27,275 nt of DNA from CAZXPG01 sp964643145. GTDB lineage: Bacteria > Pseudomonadota > Alphaproteobacteria > Rickettsiales > Arcanibacteraceae. Numbering within the stretch: position 1 is the stretch's first letter; each line of letters starts with the position of its first letter. The translations under genes were made by a program, and so were the position numbers. The stretch spans positions 1 through 27,275 of the forward strand of contig CAZXPG010000017.1 of the NCBI GenBank assembly GCA_964643145.1, written 5' to 3'. Of the stretch, positions 8,184-15,588 are shown one piece after another. The notes under the pieces were generated by a model. The model ran no database searches and was not told where the DNA came from. It worked only from the letters and a program-made list of their open reading frames with translations.

Positions 8184-9110
8184 TTATATCCCCCCTGTTA
8201 CAGCATAAAGTGAGGGAGTATTGCCCAGAATCAGGGTTGTATCTGTACCAAAAGCTAGCGGGTGGTTTAATGTCCCATGACCAATGCCTGGGCAATGCAG
8301 CACAGGAAGTGTGGTGCTGGCGGCAAAACGGGCAATAGCTACCTGGCCTAACGAACGGCCGTCTTTTTCTTCATCGCCGATAATATCGCCAATAAGTACG
8401 GCTTCTACCCCGTCAAAAAGGCTGGCCTGGGTAAGATGCATCAACATGCGGTCAATGCGGTAGCCACGCTCTCCCACCTCTTCAATCAGCAGGATTTTTC
8501 CTTTGCTTTGCAATTGCCAGGCCGTGCCAATACTGGTTTGCAGCAAAGAAAGATTGCCGCCGGTGATGGTGCTGTGGATGGTGCGTGGCTCTTTTGCTGC
8601 ATCATTTAACGGCAGGAGCGTTGGGAAGTGCAGTGTTTTTGTGGTGCCATGAAGAAGGGATAACATCGTTTGCACGGCATCATCATCGGGTGTTTTGTGG
8701 CAGAATGCGGTCAATATTCCAGCATGGAGTGTGGGCCAGCCGAAATGTTGGAGAAACAACAGATGCAGGGCAGTAATATCGCTGAAACCAATGAGCAGTT
8801 TCACCTGCTCCGGTGGAGCCATCTGTAGCAATGCAGGCAGGAGGCGGGCAGAACCATAGCCCCCTCGCAGGCACCAGATTGCCTTGGAACGGGGATTATT
8901 GAGGGCATTCATCACATGCTGCAACCGGGCCTCATCACTATGGGCAGAGAAGGGGTCTTCGCCCAGCAGCCCTTCTGGCATATGTGCGACAAGGCCAAGG
9001 GATGCCAGGAACGCTACAGCTTTTTGCAGCATCTCAGGCGCACAACCATAGCCAGGGGCTATGATATCTACCTCATCACCGTTCTGTAAAAAATGCCAAT
9101 ATGTGTTCAT
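8184..9110 (-). CDS. ldcA: LD-carboxypeptidase (peptidase family S66)
   Basis: The protein has 308 residues from the ATG at 9110, close to E. coli LdcA (304). It removes the terminal D-alanine from murein tetrapeptides in the cytoplasm during cell-wall recycling. The visible catalytic triad is S110 in IGFSDITAL (nucleophile), E210 or E211 in LLIEEVGE, and H278 in PGIGHGTLNHP. CLRGGYGSARLL (80-91) is the conserved substrate-pocket loop. The frame runs on to a TTG at 9152, but the family begins near GDEVDIIAPGYG, which fits the ATG better. Neither start has a convincing ribosome binding site. It is the first gene of a six-gene - strand run, and the probable promoter region lies at 9111-9240. 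Confidence 0.88.
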   Translation of the reverse strand: MNTYWHFLQNGDEVDIIAPGYGCAPEMLQKAVAFLASLGLVAHMPEGLLGEDPFSAHSDEARLQHVMNALNNPRSKAIWCLRGGYGSARLLPALLQMAPPEQVKLLIGFSDITALHLLFLQHFGWPTLHAGILTAFCHKTPDDDAVQTMLSLLHGTTKTLHFPTLLPLNDAAKEPRTIHSTITGGNLSLLQTSIGTAWQLQSKGKILLIEEVGERGYRIDRMLMHLTQASLFDGVEAVLIGDIIGDEEKDGRSLGQVAIARFAASTTLPVLHCPGIGHGTLNHPLAFGTDTTLILGNTPSLYAVTGGI

Positions 9111-9274
9111 GCGGGCGAAGCTAGCACAGGATGATGTTGCAGGCAAGATCAATTACGCCAGCAACGTTATACTGCTCACAGTTCAAGAATTGGTTAGGTT
9201 GCAATGTGAGCAGTATATATCGTACTAATTATACTTTAATGGACGGCTTCCTATCATAGTGTAATAATATACTC
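9111..9274 (-). promoter_or_regulatory. Candidate promoter and 13-bp inverted repeat upstream of ldcA
   Basis: On the - strand a perfect TATAAT lies at 9233-9228; no good TTGACA-like box is visible at the right spacing. Just downstream, TATACTGCTCACA (9168-9180) and TGTGAGCAGTATA (9205-9217) form a perfect 13-bp inverted repeat with a 24-base gap. If transcription starts about seven bases after the -10 box, near 9221, the repeat would sit at the very start of the transcript, as an operator or a leader hairpin. The repeat is seen directly; the promoter role is inference. Confidence 0.35.
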
Positions 9275-9362
9275 AAAATAATGGTTCAAGCCGCCTTGAA
9301 TCATTATTTTTCAAATAGTTGATAGTTTTGGATAAGCCGCGCTTATCCAAAACTGAGGTTAC
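9275..9362 (+). repeat. Composite palindromic repeat, copy 2 (complete, two hairpins)
   Basis: Hairpin A pairs 9275-9290 (AAAATAATGGTTCAAG) with 9295-9310 over all 16 positions, one of them a G·T pair, around the loop CCGC. A 12-base linker (TCAAATAGTTGA) follows. Hairpin B pairs 9323-9337 (TAGTTTTGGATAAGC) with 9341-9355 over 15 positions, one a G·T pair, around a 3-base loop. The element ends in AGGTTA. There is no T-run after either stem on the + strand, so it does not look like an intrinsic terminator. It lies between the 3' end of the histidine kinase gene and the ldcA promoter region. Confidence 0.9.
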
Positions 9363-9405
9363 ATAAGCAGGAACGCAAAAATAACGAATAGTCTAGAACC
9401 ACTCT

Positions 9406-11991
9406 TCACGTGGTTGAAGAAGAAGATTGTAGAGCGGTTCCGATTGCTTCCAGCAGTAGGGCACGGTTATAGGGTTTGCGGATATGGCCATGCGCCCCAT
9501 ATTGCATGGCATTGCTGATTTCAGTATCACTCGCCACCCCAGACTGGATAATCACCGGAATATGCTGGAAACGCACATTCTGCTTTATGGCCACCAGCAC
9601 TTCGGTGCCATATATATCCGGCATCATCATATCAAGCAGGATAATATCCACCCGCTCTTCGGTTGCCTCTAAATATTCCAGGGCTTTTGCCCCACCTTGT
9701 GCCTCAATAACATTATACCCCCCTCCTTCAAGGATGATACGCATACTCATCAGGCAATGTACTTCATCATCAACAGCCAGCACGTTAATAGGATGGTTTT
9801 TTTCTTGCATCGCGGGCCTCCTTGCCACAAGGTCGGTTAGTGTATGGTGAATAGGGATAATGAAGGTAAAAGCAGCACCCTTGCCTTGGGTGTTTTCCAC
9901 GTAAATCAGCCCGTGATGTGCCATGATAATTTCAGCGCAGAGCGTCAGGCCAAGGCCAGTGCCACCTGCCCGTGTTTTGGTGCGGCTGCTCTGGGAAAAA
10001 GGCTCAAATACCTGTTCCCGTTCATTTTCCGGTATACCAGGCCCCTCATCGCGCACTGTCACCGCTACGGCATCGTTGCCGTTCAGCGTGTGGGTGGCAA
10101 TGGTGAGGGTGATAGTGCCATAATCGGTAAATTTAATCGCATTGGAAAGCAGGTTGCGTATCACCTGCCCGATGCGTAGCTGATCAAACTCTGCCAGGGC
10201 CATAGGGGGGGCATCGAGTGCCAATAGCAGCTTCTTGCGCGCAGCCAGCGGTTCCATGGTTGCCATGTTGGCTTTTACTAACGCCACCATGTCGCTGCCT
10301 GGCATCAGCGCAAATTCCATTTTTCCAGCATTCATCCGTGAAAAATCAAGCAGGTTATTCACCAGGGAAAGCAGGCGCTCGCCGCTTTTATGCACCTCTT
10401 GTACATAGATAAATCGCCGCTCTTCAGCAATATGCTCCCAGTTTTCCACCAAGCCGCTCGAAATTACCGTGACTCCCTGCACAGGCGACCGGATTTCGTG
10501 GCTGATATTATCAATAAATTCGCTCTTCACTGCCAAGGCCCGCTCTAAAGCCTGGGTGCGTTCGATTACTTTCCGTTCCAATGAATCGTTGGCCCGCTGT
10601 GCCTCAGCATGAGCCAGAGTCAATGCTTCTTTAAAGCGTTGCTCGTTGGCAAGCAGGGTTTTGACATGTATAAGCGTTGTTTCAAGTGCCTGGGTACGTT
10701 CGCTGACTTTCTGTTCTAAGGCATCATTGGCTTGTTGTATGCTGGCATGGGCGGCCTCTAGTTCGGCTTTAAAGCGTTGCTCGCTGGCAAATAATGCTTT
10801 TACGCGTTCCAGTGCTTGTGCCAGCCTGTGCCCTTCCAGGTGGTGCATAACGGGGATGGCGATATCGCTCTTTCCTTCCGACATGGCCATGGCGGCATCG
10901 GAAAGGGTAATAATCGGTGTAACAATGCGCCGTTTCAGGAATAATGCGCCAAGGGTGAGGCAGGTGATAATTGCCATCATTGCCGGTAGGTAGGCAACAA
11001 GCAGTGCTCCCAGTTTGGCACGTGAGAGCGGGTTATTAGCACTTATCAGCATCACATAATTATAGCCAGGGATTTTATAATAGTAGTAGCTTGTTCCCCA
11101 GCCGAAATAGCCTATATGGCTGAAACGGTGTGTGTTACCTGGCGTGATGGCACTGTTGTCATCCCCAGGAAAGGGAATGGCCATAATCTTATCTTTAATC
11201 GGAACCGTATTAGAGATAAAATGGTTAGGGGCTTCAACCAGCACTTGGCCGGTCATATCCATTAATGCTACATTGAGAATAGGATTATCTAACAGTTGTT
11301 TAAATTTCTGTTGCAAGAAGCTTTGCTGGAAGCCAATAACCAGCGTTCCTATCCAGGTACCGTGCGGATCGGTTACCCCTACACCGGCGGGAATAATCCA
11401 TTCGCCACTGGTAGAGCCTATAACCGGTTGGCCAAGCTTGATAGCCCAGGGCTGTTTGGCGGTTTCGTGGATATAATCGCGGCTGGAAAGATCAATGGGT
11501 TTATCCATAACGCGGTAGACACCATCAACAGTAGCCTGGAAATCCGTGGTGACCCAACCTACGATCGTGAAGGATAAGAAATCTTTAAGCGCAGAATCAA
11601 TAGAAAAAGACTGGAATAAATTATCAATATAACGGAACTGCTCTTCCTGCGAGACGGGGGTATATTGTTGTATCCGTCGCCCCATATAGCGTAAACTGCT
11701 TTCAGTATAGACCACTCTCTCGGTGAAATAGTTCTCTACCCGTTCTGCCTGCGAGGCAAGCTGCCGCTCCATCGCCTCAGACTGGATGGTTTCAATACGG
11801 TATAATAAAGCACCCGCAACCATCATTATTATCACACCGATAAACAGGGTTACGTCACGCAGTAAAGAGTGTGGTTTACTTTGAAAGAACAATATCCTAT
11901 ACCTGATGCCTATTAGTTGAGGCTTATACCTGAAGGAGGTTGAAATGCCTTGCATTCCCTGCATCATGCGAGGATGCTTGCGCTTGCGCAT
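9406..11991 (-). CDS. Hybrid sensor histidine kinase with periplasmic Cache-like sensor and receiver domain
   Basis: The protein has 861 residues. Order: membrane segment at about 46-64; periplasmic sensor at about 65-325 with Cache-like features (SSRDYIHETAK at 169-179, then GEWIIPAGVGV); second membrane segment at about 326-352; HAMP-like linker to about 400; coiled coil at 404-495; HisKA with phospho-acceptor H498 in NISHEIRSP; HATPase with N-box NLLSNAIKF (613-621), D648 in DEGPGIP and GTGLGL (677-682); C-terminal receiver with D741/D742, phospho-acceptor D787, S817 and K839. All residues needed for a His-to-Asp phosphorelay are present. There is no DNA-binding output domain, so a separate phosphotransfer protein or regulator must exist; none is in this window. 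The coiled coil is an exact 46-residue tandem duplication. The gene is divergent from glnE. Other ATGs at residues 9, 10 and 13 are possible starts. Confidence 0.92.
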   Translation of the reverse strand: MRKRKHPRMMQGMQGISTSFRYKPQLIGIRYRILFFQSKPHSLLRDVTLFIGVIIMMVAGALLYRIETIQSEAMERQLASQAERVENYFTERVVYTESSLRYMGRRIQQYTPVSQEEQFRYIDNLFQSFSIDSALKDFLSFTIVGWVTTDFQATVDGVYRVMDKPIDLSSRDYIHETAKQPWAIKLGQPVIGSTSGEWIIPAGVGVTDPHGTWIGTLVIGFQQSFLQQKFKQLLDNPILNVALMDMTGQVLVEAPNHFISNTVPIKDKIMAIPFPGDDNSAITPGNTHRFSHIGYFGWGTSYYYYKIPGYNYVMLISANNPLSRAKLGALLVAYLPAMMAIITCLTLGALFLKRRIVTPIITLSDAAMAMSEGKSDIAIPVMHHLEGHRLAQALERVKALFASEQRFKAELEAAHASIQQANDALEQKVSERTQALETTLIHVKTLLANEQRFKEALTLAHAEAQRANDSLERKVIERTQALERALAVKSEFIDNISHEIRSPVQGVTVISSGLVENWEHIAEERRFIYVQEVHKSGERLLSLVNNLLDFSRMNAGKMEFALMPGSDMVALVKANMATMEPLAARKKLLLALDAPPMALAEFDQLRIGQVIRNLLSNAIKFTDYGTITLTIATHTLNGNDAVAVTVRDEGPGIPENEREQVFEPFSQSSRTKTRAGGTGLGLTLCAEIIMAHHGLIYVENTQGKGAAFTFIIPIHHTLTDLVARRPAMQEKNHPINVLAVDDEVHCLMSMRIILEGGGYNVIEAQGGAKALEYLEATEERVDIILLDMMMPDIYGTEVLVAIKQNVRFQHIPVIIQSGVASDTEISNAMQYGAHGHIRKPYNRALLLEAIGTALQSSSSTT

Positions 11992-12098
11992 ATTCTGGAC
12001 TATACAGAAACCAGAAGCAAAATAAAAGACCTATCCTGCTCTCCCATCCTATATTGATAGGGGGTGGCATCCTGTAATTGTGGCAGCAGAAACCTACC

Positions 12099-15002
12099 AT
12101 GTCCTATCCCCCGTTATCACCACACCATACTGAGGAGATGAGGGCCTTCCTGCGGCAACTCCGTGAGAAGGCAAGCCGTATCAGCCTCGAGCATGTGGCA
12201 TGGATAGAGGCCTTCGCTACTACCCGTGAAGGTGCCTCCCTGCTGCATATCTTAGCACATAACAGCCCGTATTTAAGCCATGTGCTGTTGAAGGAAACAC
12301 TCTTTTTTCAACAGATGATGACGGAAGGTTTTGATAGCTGCTTTAGCCGTTTGATGGAAGAGTGCCGTGCGGTGCCGTTTTTGTGCCGGATGGAAGAGAT
12401 GATGCATATGCTGCGCTTCTTCAAGCAGAAAACTGCCCTTCTGGTGGCCATCGCAGATATTATGGGGGTATGGGAACTTGAGAAAATTACCCGTTCGTTA
12501 AGTGTGTTTGCAGCAATTGCTGTTAATAATTGCGTGAATACATTACTCGGGATAGCCGCTAAAAATGGTGAAATACAGCCGGAGGATATAAGCAACCCCG
12601 CGGAGAATTCGGGGTTGATTGTGCTGGCTGTTGGCAAGCTTGGCTCATGGGAGCTGAACTATTCCAGCGATATTGATTTGGTGGTGTTTTTTGATAGTGA
12701 GAAAGCGCGCTATACTGGCCGCCAAACCATGCAGCATTTTTTCGTGCGGCTGGCGCGCGACCTGGTGCATATGATGCAGGACAGGAACAGCCATGGCTAT
12801 GTGTTCCGTACCGACTTGCGCCTGCGCCCCGACCCAGGCTCTACCCCACTTGCGGTTTCCGTGCTGGCGGCGGAAAGCTATTATGAGAGCGTTGGCCAGA
12901 ACTGGGAACGCGCCGCCATGATTAAAGCGCGCTTCATTGCGGGCGATATAGAAGCAGGGGAACGCTTCCTCTATAATACCATACGCCCATTTATCTGGCG
13001 GAAACACCTAGATTTTGCTGCAATTGAAGATATACGCTCAATTAAGCGCCAGATTGAAAGCCGAAACAACCAGACCACCGCTGACTTGGCAGGCTATAAT
13101 ATCAAGATTGGGCATGGAGGCATCCGTGAGATAGAGTTCTTTGTGCAAACGCAACAGCTTATCTGGGGAGGGCGCGACCGCAGCTTACGCGTTGCCCCCA
13201 CCTGTGAGGTACTGCACGCACTGGCCTCTGCTAAACATATCACCCCTGAAACAGCCGATACACTCGCTGCTATCTACCGCTATTACCGCACCTTAGAGCA
13301 CCGGCTGCAAATGGTGGCAGACCAGCAGACCCACTCCCTACCCACCACGGAAAGCGGGCTTTCTGATATTGCGATATTTATGGGGGCGGAAAGCCGTGAT
13401 ACCTTTCTACAGGATTTGCGGGAGAAACTCACTACGGTGAAGACCTATTATAGAGCACTCTACCCCTCTTCCCCTTCGCTTGGTGCCGATGGCCATAACC
13501 TGGTATTTACGGGCATTGAGAACGACCCCGAAACCGTGAAAGCCCTAATTGCCATGGGGTTTAGCGATGGCGAGATGGTGGCAAGCCTGATACGTGGCTG
13601 GCATCATGGGCGTTATAGCTCCACCAAAACCCAACGTGCCCGTGAGCTGATTACCGAACTGGTGCCGAAAATCCTGAAAGCCATGGCACGAACCGCCAAT
13701 CCCGATATGGCGTTTCTGAAGTTCGATAATTTTCTTTCACGCCTGCCCGACAGTATTCCCCTCTTTTCCTTGTTCTATGCCAATGCACCGGTGCTCAATC
13801 TGGTGGCGGAACTGATGGGCAGCTATCCGTATCTGGCGGAAAATTTAAGCCGTAGGCCTGCATTGCTCGATTATGTGCTTTCCCCGGATTTTCTTGGGCC
13901 CCTCTCTTCCGTTACCCTGCTTAGAAGCGAGCTTGAACAGCAGATGGGTTATGCGGCCTCCTATGACGAAATGCTGGATATTGCCAGGTTGTGGACGCAT
14001 GAGCACCAGTTCCAGGTGGGGGTGCAGTTAATCCAAAGGGTAATCCCACCCAAGCAGGCGCGCCTTGCCCTTTCCGATATTGCTGAAACGGTGCTGAATG
14101 TCTGCTTCCATAAAACGCAGGACGCATTTGCCCGCCAGCATGGCTATGTGGAAGGCGGACAGTTTGCTATTATCGCTATGGGCAAGCTGGGCAGCCGCAA
14201 TCTAAGCTTCCGCTCCGATATTGATCTGGTGCTGGTTTATGACGTGCCAGAAGGGGAAAGCTATTCCAATGGCAAAGACCCGCTCAGTATCGTGCAATAT
14301 TACACCCGCCTGAGCCGGAAATTTATCCATTCTTTCACCGCCCTCACCCCGGAAGGCACGCTCTATGCGGTGGATATGCGCCTCAGGCCCTCTGGTGATG
14401 ATGGGGCGCTCTGCACCCGGTTCAAAACCCTTGATGGCTATTTTGATGGCACCGCCGCCACCTGGGAATATATGGCACTGACACGCGCCCGGGTGATAGT
14501 GGCGGAACCGGCCTTTGCCGCACGTATTAACCAGCTTATCCAGAGCAAACTCATCCGTACCCGCGAGCGTCATCGTCTTGCTGCCGATATTCTGGATGTG
14601 CGCCGCCGCATTGCCCAGACGCATATCCCTGCCAGCCGCTGGCGGGTGAAATATGCGCAAGGTGGCGTAATTGATGTAGAGTTTATTGCCCAGTTCCTGC
14701 AACTCGCCCATGCCAGCCATACACCGGAGATACTGAGCACTGATACGGTTGCCGTATTTGCAGCCTGCGGAGAGCACAGAATTCTTTCTGAAGAGGCTGC
14801 GCGTGATTTACAGGAAGCGGCCCTTTTTCTATTTGACATTCAATCTATCTTGCGCCTAGCTTATGAAGGTAAGCTCACCGATGGCGTGAAAGACGTGTTG
14901 ACGGCCACCCTGAAACAGGAGAATGTTGCCGCCATTGAGGCGCGTCTATTATTTGTGCAAGAGCAGGTGAGGCGATATTTTATGTTAGTGATTAGTGGTT
15001 AG
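12099..15002 (+). CDS. glnE: Bifunctional glutamine synthetase adenylyltransferase / adenylyl-removing enzyme
   Basis: The protein has 967 residues and two nucleotidyltransferase halves. The first has GKLGSWELNYSSDIDLV with metal aspartates D191 and D193, followed by RTDLRLRPDPG. The second has GKLGSRNLSFRSDIDLV (from G695) with D707 and D709, followed by DMRLRPSGDDG. In this family the N-terminal half removes AMP from glutamine synthetase and the C-terminal half adds it, under control of PII proteins. The ATG at 12099 gives a conventional start. A TTG at 12078, preceded by a G-rich AGGGGGTG 11 bases upstream, is a credible alternative adding seven residues. The last codons and the TAG stop lie inside a palindromic repeat (14991-15051), so the terminal residues VISG are repeat-encoded. 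Confidence 0.95.
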   Translation: MSYPPLSPHHTEEMRAFLRQLREKASRISLEHVAWIEAFATTREGASLLHILAHNSPYLSHVLLKETLFFQQMMTEGFDSCFSRLMEECRAVPFLCRMEEMMHMLRFFKQKTALLVAIADIMGVWELEKITRSLSVFAAIAVNNCVNTLLGIAAKNGEIQPEDISNPAENSGLIVLAVGKLGSWELNYSSDIDLVVFFDSEKARYTGRQTMQHFFVRLARDLVHMMQDRNSHGYVFRTDLRLRPDPGSTPLAVSVLAAESYYESVGQNWERAAMIKARFIAGDIEAGERFLYNTIRPFIWRKHLDFAAIEDIRSIKRQIESRNNQTTADLAGYNIKIGHGGIREIEFFVQTQQLIWGGRDRSLRVAPTCEVLHALASAKHITPETADTLAAIYRYYRTLEHRLQMVADQQTHSLPTTESGLSDIAIFMGAESRDTFLQDLREKLTTVKTYYRALYPSSPSLGADGHNLVFTGIENDPETVKALIAMGFSDGEMVASLIRGWHHGRYSSTKTQRARELITELVPKILKAMARTANPDMAFLKFDNFLSRLPDSIPLFSLFYANAPVLNLVAELMGSYPYLAENLSRRPALLDYVLSPDFLGPLSSVTLLRSELEQQMGYAASYDEMLDIARLWTHEHQFQVGVQLIQRVIPPKQARLALSDIAETVLNVCFHKTQDAFARQHGYVEGGQFAIIAMGKLGSRNLSFRSDIDLVLVYDVPEGESYSNGKDPLSIVQYYTRLSRKFIHSFTALTPEGTLYAVDMRLRPSGDDGALCTRFKTLDGYFDGTAATWEYMALTRARVIVAEPAFAARINQLIQSKLIRTRERHRLAADILDVRRRIAQTHIPASRWRVKYAQGGVIDVEFIAQFLQLAHASHTPEILSTDTVAVFAACGEHRILSEEAARDLQEAALFLFDIQSILRLAYEGKLTDGVKDVLTATLKQENVAAIEARLLFVQEQVRRYFMLVISG

Positions 15003-15051
15003 AGTTTAGAAAAAGCCACTAACCACTAAACTCTAGACTCTAACCACTAAT
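14991..15051. repeat. Palindromic repeat of the TTAGAGTTTAG family overlapping the glnE stop
   Basis: ATTAGTGGTTAGAGT (14991-15005) is the exact reverse complement of 15037-15051. Inside it, CTAACCACTAA (15019-15029) can pair with 14992-15002 instead, so two mutually exclusive hairpins are possible. The 15-mer GTGGTTAGAGTTTAG occurs here (14996-15010) and again at 19679-19693. The element fills nearly all of the glnE–bcp gap and ends just before the bcp ribosome binding site. Confidence 0.75.
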
Positions 15052-15063
15052 CAGGAGCCCCCT

Positions 15064-15558
15064 ATGTCTACAGCCCCAGAACCAACCACCCCCTCCAGCC
15101 CGCAGGTGAACGACACTGCACCGGATTTTACCCTACCGGCAGATGGAGGCCAAACGGTGATGCTTTCGGCATTGCGTGGCAAGAATGTCGTGTTGTATTT
15201 TTATCCAAAAGACGATACACCCGGCTGCACGGTGGAGGCGAAAGATTTTGCTGATATGATGGTGAATTTTACCGATGCCGATACAGTGATCGTTGGTATT
15301 TCCAAAGACAGCATCAAAAGTCATGAAAAATTCAAGGAAAAACACTGTCTGCCTTTCACTCTGGTGTCGGATACCGAAGGGGAGGTATGCGAAGCCTATG
15401 GCACCTGGGTGGAGAAATCCATGTATGGCAAAAAATACATGGGCATAGAGCGCGCTACCTTCTTGATCGACAAACAGGGCATTATCCGTCACATCTGGCG
15501 CAAAGTATCTGTCCCCGGTCATGTGAAGGATGTGCTGAAAGCAGCGGAGCAAGTGTAA
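15064..15558 (+). CDS. bcp: Thioredoxin-dependent thiol peroxidase (BCP-type peroxiredoxin)
   Basis: The protein has 164 residues. It has the thioredoxin fold and the peroxiredoxin motif YPKDDTPGCTVEA, with peroxidatic C55. The enzyme reduces hydrogen peroxide and organic peroxides in the cytoplasm. The second cysteine found five residues later in E. coli BCP is K60 here, so this is a BCP without the usual near resolving cysteine; C95 and C109 are the only other cysteines. AGGAG at 15052-15056 gives a well-spaced ribosome binding site. It follows glnE across a palindromic repeat and precedes the M48 protease gene by 30 bases. Confidence 0.93.
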   Translation: MSTAPEPTTPSSPQVNDTAPDFTLPADGGQTVMLSALRGKNVVLYFYPKDDTPGCTVEAKDFADMMVNFTDADTVIVGISKDSIKSHEKFKEKHCLPFTLVSDTEGEVCEAYGTWVEKSMYGKKYMGIERATFLIDKQGIIRHIWRKVSVPGHVKDVLKAAEQV

Positions 15559-15588
15559 TTTTAGGAGTCTGGAGTCTAGACTACCATC

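Noticed and set aside
12031..12060. CCTATC/GATAGG pairs upstream of glnE as an operator
   Set aside because: The arms are only 5-6 bases with imprecise spacing, which is within chance for this length.
14202..14777. A 191-codon open frame on the - strand within glnE
   Set aside because: It overlaps the second nucleotidyltransferase half of glnE, whose motifs are intact, and has no start signal or domain of its own.
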